DNA of 64,000 bases, from the NCBI GenBank assembly GCA_963827935.1, contig CAWHCN010000011.1:868001-932000 (forward strand), in the 5' to 3' direction. Source of the stretch: DATFNV01 sp963827935 (lineage in GTDB: Bacteria; Planctomycetota; Planctomycetia; Gemmatales; Gemmataceae). Of this stretch, positions 10,237-18,810 are shown piece by piece. The notes beneath the pieces are model-generated. The model had not been told where the DNA came from. It saw only the letters and a program-made list of their open reading frames with translations, and did no database searches. Position numbers and translations under genes: made by a program. Each line of letters begins with the position of its first letter. The first letter of the stretch is position 1.

Positions 10237-12645
10237 ATGCGCGCGCTGCCTGCCCTTGTATTCGGGACGACTCTCCTCCTGCCGGCGCTGGCCTGGGGGC
10301 AGAATCCTGCCCCGGGTGATGATGCCGCGTCATTCGAGAAAACGATCCGGCCGATCTTGGCGATGCATTGCTATGAATGCCATTCCGGAGAGACGAAGAA
10401 GCCGAAGGGCGATTTGCGCCTGGACCGACTGTCGCTCGACTTTGCCGGCGACGCGAACCGGCGGCACTGGTTGGCCGTGCAGAAGCGGGTCAAGGCCGGC
10501 GAGATGCCGCCGAAGGCGAAGCCGCGGCTGACGACGCAGCAGATGGACTTGCTGTCCGTCTGGATCGGCGGGCGTGTGGTCGCGGCGGACGCGGTCCGCC
10601 GAGCCCAGGGCCGGGTGGCCCTGCGCCGACTCAACCGGGTCGAATACGAGAACACCCTCCGCGACCTGTTGGGCGTGCCCGTTGACCTGAAAGACCTGCT
10701 CCCCGTCGATTCGTCCGCCAACGGATTCGACAATGTCGCCGAGGCGCTCCACACCTCGTCGTTCCTGATGGAACGCTACCTGGAGGCGGCCGACACGGCC
10801 CTGAACCTGGCCATCGCCAACGGGCCGAAGCCGGCGCTGATCAAGAAGCGCTACAGCCTCAAGGACCAGCACCAGGTCAAGAACGCATCGGAGGACGTGT
10901 TTCGCAAGCTGGACGACACGGTTGTGCTCTTCAGCTCGTCCCCCTGGCAAGCGGTCCACCTGTATCACTTCTACCCGCCCGACCGAGGCAAGTACCGTTT
11001 CCGCATCTCCGCCTCCGGTTTTCAGAGTGGCGGCAAACCGGTGACCTATCGCGTTGATGCCGGCCTGATGGGCATGGTGGGCAGAAACCACCTGGTCGGT
11101 TATTTCGACGCCCCCGCCGACAAGCCGACCGTGGTGGAGTTCGTCGATTTCCTGGAGGCGCGGAGCACGATCCGCATTCTTCCCTACGGGCTGGCTGGCG
11201 CCAACGAGGTCAACAAGGTCGGCGCCGCCAAATGGGCTGGCCCGGGCCTGGCGGTCCAGTGGGTCGATGTGGAAGGCCCACTGCACGACACCTGGCCCCC
11301 GGAGAGCCACCGCCGCATCTTCGGCGACCTGCAACAAAAACCCGCTCCCAACTATCGCGTGGAGGTCGTCTCGAAAAACCCCGAAGCCGATGCCGAGCGC
11401 ATCCTGCGCGGCTTTGCACGGCGGGCGTTGCGGCGGGCAGTGACGGACGAGGACGTAAAGCCCTTCCTGGACCTCGTCAAGCAGAAGCTGGCCGAGAAAC
11501 GCTCGTTCGAGCAGGCCGTGCGCGCCGGACTTCTGGCTGTGATGATGTCGCCCGATTTCCTGTTTCGCCGCGAAAAGCCCGGCCAGCTCGACGATTTCGC
11601 CCTGGCCAGCCGGCTCTCCTATTTCCTGTGGAGCTCGATGCCCGACGAGGAATTGCTTACCCTGGCCGGGGAGAAGAAGCTGGGCGATGCGGCCCAGTTG
11701 CGCCGCCAGGTCGAGCGGATGCTCAAAGACCCGAAATCGGCGGCCTTTACCGAAAACTTCGTCGGCCAGTGGCTTGGACTGCGCGAGATCGACACAACCG
11801 ATCCCAGCTTCCTCCTCTACCCGGAATTCGACGACATGCTCAAGGCGTCGATGATCAAGGAGACCCAGCTCTTCTTCGACGAGGTGCTGAAGAACGACCT
11901 GAGCCTGACCAACTTCGTGGCCAGCGATTTCACGATGCTCAACGGCCGGCTGGGGAAGCACTACGGCATCCCCGGCGTGGACGGCTGGGAGTTCCGCAAG
12001 GTGAAGCTGCCGGCCGACAGTCATCGCGGCGGCGTCCTGACGATGGCGAGCGTGCTGAAAGTGACGGCCAACGGCACAACCACGTCGCCGGTGACGCGCG
12101 GGGCCTGGGTGCTGGAGCGCATCCTGGGGACGCCGCCGCCGAGGCCCCCTGCGGACGTGCCGGCCCTTGAGCCGGACACGCGCGGCGCCACCACGATCCG
12201 CCAGCAGCTGGCCAAGCACCGGCAGATTGCCACCTGCGCCGCCTGCCACGCCAAGATCGATCCCCCGGGCTTCGCGTTGGAGAGCTTCGACGTGATCGGA
12301 GGCTGGCGGGAAAACTATCGAACGACCGGTAACGGTGCCGAGGTGAAGGTAGACGGCCGGCGGATGCCGTACCACAAGGGGCTGAAGGTGGACCCCTCCG
12401 ACGTGATGCCGGACGGGCAGAAGTTCAAGGACATCGACGAACTGAAGCAGTTGCTGCTGAAGGAGAAGGATCAGGTCGCCCGTTCATTGGCCGAGAAGTT
12501 GTTGACCTATGCGACGGGAGCGGCGCCCGCGACGGCCGACAAGCCGGAGGTCGAGGCCATTGTCAAGAAGGTCCGCGAGAAGAACTACGGTTTCCGGACG
12601 CTGGTGCATGAGATTGTGCAGAGCAAGGCGTTTCAGTGGAAGTGA
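10237..12645 (+). CDS. DUF1587/1595/1592/1588/1585 planctomycete cytochrome
   Basis: Exported multi-domain protein, 802 aa. Signal peptide ends near residue 21 (LPALAWG). An N-terminal cytochrome-c-like domain has C45-Y-E-C48-H49. Then follow DUF1587 (ALRRLNRVEYENTLRDLLG), DUF1595 (GFARRALRRAVTDEDVKPF), DUF1592 (SRLSYFLWSSMPDEELL), DUF1588 (HRGGVLTMASVLKVTANG) and DUF1585 (SLAEKLLTYATG). A second CxxCH (about C667-A-A-C-H) falls before the DUF1585 part. Such proteins are usually paired with a DUF1552 partner, which is not adjacent here. Role is probably periplasmic oxidation of sugars or related polymers; inference only. Confidence 0.92.
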   Translation: MRALPALVFGTTLLLPALAWGQNPAPGDDAASFEKTIRPILAMHCYECHSGETKKPKGDLRLDRLSLDFAGDANRRHWLAVQKRVKAGEMPPKAKPRLTTQQMDLLSVWIGGRVVAADAVRRAQGRVALRRLNRVEYENTLRDLLGVPVDLKDLLPVDSSANGFDNVAEALHTSSFLMERYLEAADTALNLAIANGPKPALIKKRYSLKDQHQVKNASEDVFRKLDDTVVLFSSSPWQAVHLYHFYPPDRGKYRFRISASGFQSGGKPVTYRVDAGLMGMVGRNHLVGYFDAPADKPTVVEFVDFLEARSTIRILPYGLAGANEVNKVGAAKWAGPGLAVQWVDVEGPLHDTWPPESHRRIFGDLQQKPAPNYRVEVVSKNPEADAERILRGFARRALRRAVTDEDVKPFLDLVKQKLAEKRSFEQAVRAGLLAVMMSPDFLFRREKPGQLDDFALASRLSYFLWSSMPDEELLTLAGEKKLGDAAQLRRQVERMLKDPKSAAFTENFVGQWLGLREIDTTDPSFLLYPEFDDMLKASMIKETQLFFDEVLKNDLSLTNFVASDFTMLNGRLGKHYGIPGVDGWEFRKVKLPADSHRGGVLTMASVLKVTANGTTTSPVTRGAWVLERILGTPPPRPPADVPALEPDTRGATTIRQQLAKHRQIATCAACHAKIDPPGFALESFDVIGGWRENYRTTGNGAEVKVDGRRMPYHKGLKVDPSDVMPDGQKFKDIDELKQLLLKEKDQVARSLAEKLLTYATGAAPATADKPEVEAIVKKVREKNYGFRTLVHEIVQSKAFQWK

Positions 12646-12649
12646 ATCA

Positions 12650-12690
12650 TTCACCACAGAGGCACCGAGGACACAGAGAAGAGAGAAGAG
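12650..12690 (+). promoter_or_regulatory. CACAGAGGCAC-type leader upstream of GxxExxY gene
   Basis: Purine-rich direct-repeat-like leader (ACCACAGAGGCACC, then GAGGACACAGAGAAG) immediately before the GxxExxY start. From memory, very similar CACAGAGGCACAGAG leaders precede GxxExxY genes in many unrelated bacteria. Whether it acts as RNA, DNA or a translated peptide is unknown. Confidence 0.55.
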
Positions 12691-12948
12691 GAGAACTCAG
12701 GTGCGTGAGACGATCGATGATCGAGACCCATTGACGCATGCGGTCATCGGGGCTGCGATGGCAGTACATCGGGAGATGGGGCCGGGACTTCTGGAGTCGG
12801 TTTACCAGAAATGTCTCGAACGCGAATTGACACGGCAAGACATTGTCTGCCAGCCCCAAGCGCGCCTGCCCCTGGTGTACAGGGGCGAAGTCCTCGATGA
12901 TGAATTCGTCATCGATGTGTTCTTCCCCGGTCGGCTGGTTGTTGAACT

Positions 12949-12979
12949 GGCTCTTCGCGTTTTTTAGTGGGTAACTTTC
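12949..12979 (+). repeat. Left terminal inverted repeat of ISL3-family element
   Basis: Begins GGCTCTTCGCGTTTTTTAG and pairs with the right end over 31 bp with about five mismatches. Confidence 0.9.
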
Positions 12980-13060
12980 GGCCCAGGAAGGGACAAATCC
13001 CCTGCTTTCCCCGAGGAAAACCGCCTTCCCCGCGGAGCAAAAAGCTGCCATGCTGACACG

Positions 13061-14287
13061 ATGGCCATCTTCAAGCTGCTCCATGACCTCTACCGGTTTC
13101 CTGGCTTCGTCCCTCTGGCCCAGGTCCGGGGCCTCTTCGGGGACCCCCACGCCGTCGTTATCACCCTGCGGCGCTGCCGAAAAAAACGCGCTGCGGCGTC
13201 TGCGGCCAGGAGTATTACAGCCACTACGACAAACGGACCCGACGCGTCCGCGATCTCTCCTGCGGCGACAAACGCGTTTACCTCACCTTCCGCCTCCGCC
13301 GCGTCCAGTGCTCACGGTGTGGCGGCGTGAAGAACGAGGGCCTCGACTGGCTGGCCGACAACCCGCTCTACACCAAGCGGTTCGCCTTCTTCGTGGGCCG
13401 CCGCTGTCGCCAGACGCCCATCAAGGAGGTGGCCGAAGAACTCTTCCTCGATTGGCACGCCGTCAAGGAGTTGGACAAGCAGTACATGCGCAGCGCAGCT
13501 TCGCCGGGTCGGCACCCCGGCGCCTCGGGTCATCGGCATCGACGAAATCGCCGTCGCCAGGGGGCACCAGTACCGCATCGTCGTCAGCGACCTGGAGCGT
13601 GGTCGTCCCATCTGGTTTGGCGGCGTGGACCGTTCCGAGGCCAGCCTGGACGAGTTCTTTGCCTGGCTGGGCCCAGAAAAATGCGGCAAAATCCGCGTGG
13701 CGGTCATGGACATGTGGCAGGCGTTCCGTAACTCCACCCTCAAGGAGGGAAACGCTCCCCAGGCCACGATCGTGTACGACAAGTTCCACATCCTGATGCA
13801 CCTGGCCGAGGCGATGGACCAGGTGCGCAGGCGGGAATACGCGCGCGTGTCGGGCAAGGACCGGCGCTTCATCAAAGGGCAGAGGTACACGCTTTTGTCT
13901 CACTGGGAAAACCTCAACGCCACGGGGCGGGAAGCCCTGACGCTGTTGTTCAAGGCCAACCGCCGGCTGAACAAGGCGTACCTCCTCAAGGAGTCCTTCG
14001 ATCAGCTCTGGGACTACTGGAGCCCCGGCTGGGCCCGGCGTTTCTTCGACCAGTGGCGTGCCGCGTTGCGCTGGCAACGTCTGGAGCCCTTCGAGCGCTT
14101 CGCCCGCATGGTGGCAGCGCACTGGGACGGGATCGAGGCCTATTGCCGCGCGGAGAACAAGGTGCCGTTGGGTTTCGTGGAAGGCATCAACAACAAGATC
14201 CGTGCCATCCAGAGGCGGGCGTACGGCTTCCGGGATGAGGAGTACCTCCGGCTGAAAATCCCGACCTGCATGCTCCCAAAACTGTGA
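13061..14287 (+). CDS. ISL3 family transposase (frameshifted)
   Basis: Reconstructed protein of ~410 aa. The N-terminus (MAIFKLLHDLYRFPGF) is followed after a frame change near 13180 by a zinc-finger-like segment with CGVCGQ and CSRCGG and the helix-turn-helix-like KEVAEELFLDWHAVKELD. After a second break near 13490 comes the DDE transposase domain: VIGIDEIAVARGHQY, VAVMDMWQAFRN and IVYDKFHILMHLAEAMDQVRR, ending in EGINNKIRAIQRRAYGFRD. These are typical ISL3 (PF01610) motifs. The final 220 aa are in one frame. With two breaks the copy would be inactive unless these are sequencing errors. Confidence 0.9.
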
Positions 14288-14316
14288 AAAGTACCCACCA
14301 AAAAACGCGAAGACCC
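14286..14316 (-). repeat. Right terminal inverted repeat of ISL3-family element
   Basis: Read on the minus strand it begins GGGTCTTCGCGTTTTTTGG and mirrors the left end. Confidence 0.9.
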
Positions 14317-14367
14317 GTTGAACTCAAGGCAGTGGAGAAGCTGCTGCCGATCCACGAGGCCCAACTC

Positions 14368-14395
14368 TTAACGTGGGCTCCGCCCACCGCCCTGA
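14368..14395 (+). repeat. Short GTGGGC-hairpin repeat, copy 1
   Basis: A 28-bp sequence containing the hairpin GTGGGCTCCGCCCAC followed by CGCCCTGA. It is nearly identical to 14614-14641 (26 of 28 bases) and marks the point where the GxxExxY sequence is lost. The 300 bp from 14407 to 14706 hold this second copy and a hairpin repeat but no recognisable gene. Confidence 0.75.
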
Positions 14396-14570
14396 AATGC
14401 GCATAGTATCCTTGTGCCCGGCAGGAGGGTGTGGGGGAGTGGAGCCTCTTATTGCAAACCAGCGATGTTCTTTTCCCTGCCTGCTGGTCCGCTTGATAGA
14501 GTGAGGTTTCCCCGGAAAAACCGGGAAATAGTCGCCATTGCGGCGTTTGTAGAAGTTCATTTTATGAACA

Positions 14571-14617
14571 AGAAACTTCTCCGCAAGTGCCAGAGAAGTT
14601 CAGCGGAAAGATCCTAA
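14571..14617 (+). repeat. ACTTCTC hairpin repeat flanking the mobile-like gene, left copy
   Basis: AGAAACTTCTCCGCA, then GAGAAGTTC, then GATCCTAA. ACTTCTC and GAGAAGT can pair as a 7-bp stem. The same string in the same orientation, slightly diverged, occurs on the other side of the gene at 16276-16322. Confidence 0.65.
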
Positions 14618-14641
14618 CGTGGGCTTCGCCCACCGCCCTGA
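14614..14641 (+). repeat. Short GTGGGC-hairpin repeat, copy 2
   Basis: Second copy of the repeat at 14368-14395, with the hairpin GTGGGCTTCGCCCAC, directly after the left ACTTCTC hairpin. Confidence 0.75.
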
Positions 14642-14706
14642 GGAGATGAAAACAGGCATCCGACTTTCCAAAATGATTGTTACCAGCAGTCATTCAGAAA
14701 GCGGAT

Positions 14707-16254
14707 GCCATGAAGACAGTATGCTCTTTCCTCGTCAAGTTTGCCAGCCTGATCTCCTGGGTTCTGTCCTGTTTTGACCGGGTCATCTTCAAGGGGCATC
14801 TGCCCATCAGCCGAGCCACGGAATTCGAGCGCTTCGTCGATTACACCTTGAAGATCCGCCGTGCCGACTTTCTGAAAGACCGCGGCCCCGAGTGGTCGGA
14901 ACGCCTGGTGGAACACTCCAAGCGCTTCGCCCAGAAGTACGGTCGGCCCTGGGAGTATCATGCGGGCGACATCGACAAGGATGCCTGGGCCAAGGAACAA
15001 CTCGTCCTGCTCGCCGGTTCCGCAAGGGCTGGTCGGCGTCTTGTGCGTGATGGAAGCCTGTCCGAACGTTCAAGCTGGCTCCGGCAAGGGTCGGCCCGGC
15101 TTCGTGTCGCGGAAGGTGCCGCAGCGCGTCTTGTACTACTACTTCATCGACCAGGACCTGGGCCTGATGCACGTCCGCCTGCAGACCTGGGCGCCGTTCA
15201 CCTGTCAGGTGTATGCCAATGGCCACGATTACGTGGCGCGGCAACTGAAGCAAGAAAGGCATCGCCTTCGAGCAGGTCGATAACGCCTTCGTGCAGTTGG
15301 GCGATCCCGCGGCAGCCCAGCGCAGCGCCGACCGTTTCGCCAAGCTGCCCTGGCCGAAAATCCTGGAACGGTACGCCCGGCAAGTCAATCCGCTGCTGCA
15401 CGCAGGAACTCAAGGGCCTGAGTCATTACTGGGTCATCGACCAGGCCGAGTACGCCACCGACCTGTGCTTTGCCAGCAAGCACGCCTTGGCGGGGTTGTT
15501 TGTGCGCTTGCTGGAGTTCGCCTTGCTCACCTTCAGTCCCAAGAAAATCTTCTGTTATCTGGGCCGCAAGTGGCACGAGCGCTTCGACGGCGAAGTGCAA
15601 ACGCACTACAAGTCGGTGCGCGAACCGGGTGCGTGCATCAAGCACTTCATGAAGCGGAACTGGCTGAAGATGTACGACAAGTTGGGTCTGCTGCTGCGTG
15701 TGGAAACCGTCATCAATCAACCCGGAGAATTCAAAGTCTTGCGGGAATGTCAGCATCGAGACGGCACCACGTCGCTGGGTTGGTTTCCGATGTGCAAAGG
15801 CGTTGGCAACATGCACCACTATCAAAGCCATGCCTTGGCCTGCAACCAACGCTATCTGGAAGCCCTGGCGGCGGTCGACGATCCGACGCCGGGCTACGAC
15901 GACCTGAAGAAACTGACCGAGCCGCAGCGTCACCAGGGCCGTAGCTACGCGGGCTTCAACCCGGCTCGGGAAGACGAAGCGCGCTTGTTCGCCGCCGTGC
16001 TGGCGGGCGACCACATCGCCCAGGGCTTTCGCAACAAGGACATCCGCGCGGCCCTGTACGATCGAGTCAGACGGCCATCGGCAACGGCAGCGCCACAGTG
16101 CCGCCGTCGGCCGCCTCCTGAAACGCTTGCAAGTCCGCGGCTTGGTGGTCAAAGTGCCGCGCACGCCGACGTTGGCGTGTCACGCGACCAAGGCCGGCGG
16201 GTCTTGGGCGACACGCTGCAAACCTATCGCCGCTACCAGACGCAAGCTGCTTGA
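14707..16254 (+). pseudogene. Uncharacterised mobile-element-like protein, multiply frameshifted
   Basis: Reconstructed ~510-aa protein of a family I recall as widespread, often multicopy and unannotated in environmental bacteria. Segments in order: VLSCFDRVIFKGHLP (N-terminus), after a shift near 15015 YYYFIDQDLGLMHVRLQTW, after another near 15260 FAKLPWPKILERYARQVNP, back near 15410 to HYWVIDQAEYATDLCFASK, then NWLKMYDKLGLLLRVETVI, FRNKDIRAALYD and a C-terminal winged-helix-like part (GRLLKRLQVRGLVVKVPRT). At least four indels are needed. No DDE or known recombinase motif is seen. KMYDK...LRVE resembles text in some rolling-circle Rep proteins, a weak hint only. ATG 14707 is chosen over an ATG 30 bp upstream by family similarity. 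Confidence 0.6.
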
Positions 16255-16275
16255 CTACAACAGATTTCAACAGCC

Positions 16276-16322
16276 AGAAACTTCTCCGCATCTTGCAGGG
16301 AAGTTCGGAAGAAAGAGCCTAA
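16276..16322 (+). repeat. ACTTCTC hairpin repeat flanking the mobile-like gene, right copy
   Basis: AGAAACTTCTCCGCATC, then GGGAAGTTCGG, then GAGCCTAA. Same orientation as the left copy at 14571. Downstream sequence switches at once into the promoter region of the ADP-ribosyltransferase-like module. Confidence 0.65.
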
Positions 16323-16401
16323 AGCATCGATCATGCCGGATCGACGCCAATGAAGTGACAGATCGCCGGCGCGCTACTGGTCACATTCGGGAGGACGCAG
16401 G

Positions 16402-16762
16402 TTGGCGGCGCAGGACGAGGTTACCATCTTTCGAGGGGTGCATTGTCAGCATCCTGCACTCGCGGAGGCTCACGCGGGCCGAGCAGTGCCAGGCAACGTC
16501 AATAGAACGGTGACACCGAAGCAGCACAACGCGGGCGGCTACAGTGGGCAAAGCCCTTATACTTCGTGGACCACGCGCAAACCGACCGCGGAGCACTACG
16601 CCCGACGCTACACGGGAGGCCCTGGAGTCATTCTGACAAAAACGGTCGCGCGGACGGACCTGGTGCCCTCCCCGGACCGCGCAAGAAGGAGAGGTCCTTC
16701 TGCGCGGTCCTGTCCTCGGCTGCCAGGTTGAGAAAGTGCCCGGTACAGGTCCTATCCCATGA
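16402..16762 (+). CDS. ADP-ribosyltransferase-like small protein, copy 1 (2-nt deletion)
   Basis: First of three paralogues. TTG start behind GGGAGGACG, matching the TTG or GTG starts of copies 2 and 3. The frame opens with VTIFRGVHCQHPALAEA and holds SPYTSWTT and HYARRYTGGPGVILTKT. Near 16684 it is 2 nt shorter than copy 3, so the frame leaves the conserved C-terminus. The lost frame still reads EGEVLLRGPVLGCQVEKVPG, ending at TGA 16762. The R...SxST...ExE pattern is described under copy 3. The partner gene starts 41 bp downstream. Function as a toxin is inference. Confidence 0.6.
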
Positions 16763-16802
16763 CGCCCGCCGGAGTGCGATCCTTCCCTGACCGGAGTCCC
16801 CC

Positions 16803-17366
16803 ATGAAGAGCTATTCGACCCAAGTGCTCGTTACTCTATCGCCCGGAATCTCTGAGGCCTTATCTCGGGCCGTGGAGCCCGTTCTGGAGGAACTGGCAAG
16901 CCGCAACGAGGGGATCGAGGAAGTGCGGGTCGGGCCGACTCGGCCGGCAGCGGACTTCCTGGACATCGAGGGTGTCCGGCTCCGCATCGCCCGGGAGCAA
17001 AGAGGGCACCCCTGGCGGGGTCAGACGCAGCTCGTCGAAAACCTGCGGACACTGCCCCCGGAAAGGGAGATCACATACGTGCTCCTGGATACGGCGGATC
17101 AAGAGGCCAAATGCTACGTCGATTGCCAGACGCACAGCGCCTCCTGGGCGTCCTTTGGCTCCCGCAGACTGACCGTGACGCAGAGTGAGGAGGTCTCCGG
17201 CCGGGGCGGTCTGGTTTCGGACGCTGGCTCCACCCCGGCCAGCGGGGTGGGGGCCAACGCACGGGGCCAGCGCCGTCTGCTTACGGACGCTGGCTCCACT
17301 CCGGCCAGCGGGGTGGGGGCCAACGCCACGAGAGCCGTAGGGACGCGACGGGCATACCTCCCGTAG
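16803..17366 (+). CDS. Conserved partner protein of the ART-like gene, copy 1 (C-terminus frameshifted)
   Basis: Starts MKSYSTQVLVTLSPGISEA as in the other copies and is almost identical to copy 2 up to the codons for KCYVDCQT. There 2 extra bases (CA near 17132) shift the frame, so the conserved LLGVLWLP end is replaced. The frame then reads on through the 66-bp repeat array to a stop at 17366. The natural gene would end near 17188. Cytoplasmic, no membrane segment; contains a conserved FLDIEGVRLRIAREQRG stretch. Always immediately downstream of the ART-like gene, so it may be its immunity or antitoxin partner. Confidence 0.6.
   Translation: MKSYSTQVLVTLSPGISEALSRAVEPVLEELASRNEGIEEVRVGPTRPAADFLDIEGVRLRIAREQRGHPWRGQTQLVENLRTLPPEREITYVLLDTADQEAKCYVDCQTHSASWASFGSRRLTVTQSEEVSGRGGLVSDAGSTPASGVGANARGQRRLLTDAGSTPASGVGANATRAVGTRRAYLP
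17219..17330 (+). repeat. 66-bp hairpin tandem repeat array 1 (about 2 units)
   Basis: Units start GGACGCTGGCTCCACCCC at 17219 and 17285, spacing 66 bp. Each contains CCACCCCGGCCAGCGGGGTGG, a strong stem-loop. The same unit forms arrays at 18631, 20534 and 22341. Confidence 0.9.
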
Positions 17367-17372
17367 CGGACG

Positions 17373-18321
17373 GTGGCGGATACAATCAGACGTGTGGCGT
17401 TCGCTGGAAGAAGTCCCAGCGGTGTGGGTTCCGCGACATGGAGCCCATTTGATCCGGCCTTGAAGACGTTGGTCGAGGTGGCGCCGGCCGATTGGCTGGC
17501 GCTGGCCGGTCGGACCCGTCGCCGGGTGACCGTGGAAGACGCGGACATCGGCACGCTGGTCTTCGGCGCTGCGGACAAGCTATTCCGCGTCCACGACGAT
17601 CCGGAATATCTCCTGCACCTCGATTTCGAGGCGGGACATTTCCGCAGCGACTTGCCGTTGCGGCTGCGACTGTACAACAGCGTCTTCGAGTACCGGCACA
17701 ATCGCCTGGTCCTGAGCGTGCCGGTGCTGCTTGGCCCCGAGGCCGACTCGCCGCAGTGGTCCGGGCTCTTAACAGCGCGGCTTTCCAGGCGAAGAGCCGC
17801 TCAGCACGCTGCGCTACCAGGTGATTCGCGTCTGGCAACTCGACCCCGAACGCCTCCTGACCGGAGGCGTGGGGACCCTGGCGCTGGCCCCCATCAGTGC
17901 GGTCCCGCAGGGGGAAGTGCCCGGGATCATCCGGCGGATGAAGGGTCGTTTGACCGGCCCGAAGGCGCCGAGGAAGGCGAAGAATATCATAGCAGCAGCC
18001 TCCGTTTTATTGGGCGTGCGCTATTCCGAGGCAGTGGCGAACGCCCTTTTCGGGGAGGTACTGGGAATGGAAGAGTCATCGACTTATCGGGCCATTGTGC
18101 GGAAGGGCCTCGAACAGGGACGTGCCGAAGGGCTAAGGCGTGCGCTGCTCCTGCTGGGGAAGAGAAAGTTCGGCCCGCCTGACCGCACAACGCAATCTGC
18201 CATCGACAGTCTGAGCGACACTGACCAGCTGGAAGAATTGGTCCTCCGCAGTGAGACCGCCGAAAGCTGGAAGGAACTGGTGCCGACAGCGAGGCGCCGC
18301 AATGGGCAACGTCCGCGTTGA
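17373..18321 (+). CDS. Rpn/YhgA-like putative nuclease (DUF4351-type C-terminus), frameshifted
   Basis: Matches the planctomycete and cyanobacterial Rpn-like family (PD-(D/E)XK-related, recombination-promoting nuclease or putative transposase). N-terminal part SPFDPALKTLVEVAPADWL, DAADKLFRVHDD-like text and HLDFEAGHFRSDLPLRLRL supply the acidic core. After one indel near 17770-17800 the frame continues VIRVWQLDPERLLTGG and PGIIRRMKGRL, and ends in the C-terminal helix set (GLEQGRAEGLRRALLLLGKR, DQLEELVLR). GTG 17373 is the first possible start; GTG 17424 fits family length better. A partial copy of its C-terminus follows at 18344. Confidence 0.75.
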
Positions 18322-18343
18322 GCGCTGAGTCAGGAAACCGCCG

Positions 18344-18622
18344 ATGGAACTCTCTTCGACTTACCGAGCCATCTATCGGAGGGCATTCGAGCAAGGATTT
18401 GCCCTGGGCTTCGAACTGGGGCGCATTATCGAGGCGCGACGATTGGTCGTCTTATGCGGTGCAGCCAGCTTTGGTCCGCCGGACAGAGCCACGCGAACTG
18501 CGATCGACGCCATGAGCGATCTGGGACAGCTGGAGGAATTGGTCATCCGCCTGATGAACGTCGCCAGTTGGCAGGAACTGGTGCCAACGGCCCGACGCCG
18601 CAACGGGCGACGAACATCCTGA
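18344..18622 (+). pseudogene. Partial duplicate of Rpn-like C-terminal domain
   Basis: 92 aa beginning MELSSTYRAIYRRAFEQG and ending WQELVPTARRRNGRR. It aligns with the C-terminus of the preceding gene (MEESSTYRAIVRKGLEQG ... WKELVPTARRRNGQR), including FGPPDR and LEELV. The nuclease domain is absent. It starts only 22 bp after the full-length gene, so it is a tandem partial duplication; it could still be expressed as a stand-alone small protein. Confidence 0.65.
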
Positions 18623-18630
18623 GCCGCCAC

Positions 18631-18810
18631 GAACCCTGGCTTCACCCCGGCCAGCGGCGTGGAGGCCAACGCCCGGGACCAACGCCGTCTGGTTGCGGAC
18701 CCTGGCTCCACCCCGGCCAGCGGGGTGGGGGCCAACGCCCGGGGCCAGCGCCGTCTGCTTACGGACCCAGGCTCCACCCCGGCGAGCGGGGTGGGGGCCA
18801 ACGCCAGGAG
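18631..18810 (+). repeat. 66-bp hairpin tandem repeat array 2 (about 3 units)
   Basis: Unit starts at 18631, 18697 and 18763, spacing exactly 66 bp, same hairpin core as array 1. Confidence 0.92.

Larger units (their letters stand above)
12949..14316 (+). mobile_element. ISL3-family insertion sequence, 1368 bp
   Basis: Complete element with 31-bp imperfect terminal inverted repeats (start GGCTCTTCGCGTTTTTT, inverse of the right end GGGTCTTCGCGTTTTTT). It is flanked by an exact 8-bp direct repeat, GTTGAACT (12941-12948 and 14317-14324), which is the target-duplication length of ISL3 elements. One transposase gene lies inside. The element interrupts a GxxExxY gene, and removing it plus one repeat restores that reading frame. 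Confidence 0.93.
12701..14406 (+). pseudogene. GxxExxY protein gene, split by ISL3-family insertion
   Basis: The 5' part (12701-12948, GTG start behind GAGGAGAAC) encodes DPLTHAVIGAAMAVHREMGP and GLLESVYQKCLERELTR, the GxxExxY signature (PF13366, PD-(D/E)XK-like). The 3' part resumes at 14325 after the insertion: joining the copies of GTTGAACT restores VVELKAVEKLLPIHEAQLL, the family's conserved EIK/ELK core and IHEAQLL. After LLT the expected YLKL...GLLINF end is missing. Instead the frame runs into a repeat at 14368 and stops at 14406, so a second rearrangement removed the C-terminus. Confidence 0.88.

Noticed and set aside
10330..12375. 681-aa open frame on the minus strand
   Set aside because: It lies fully opposite the DUF1592 cytochrome, has no family motifs and follows the high-GC codon bias of the sense gene.
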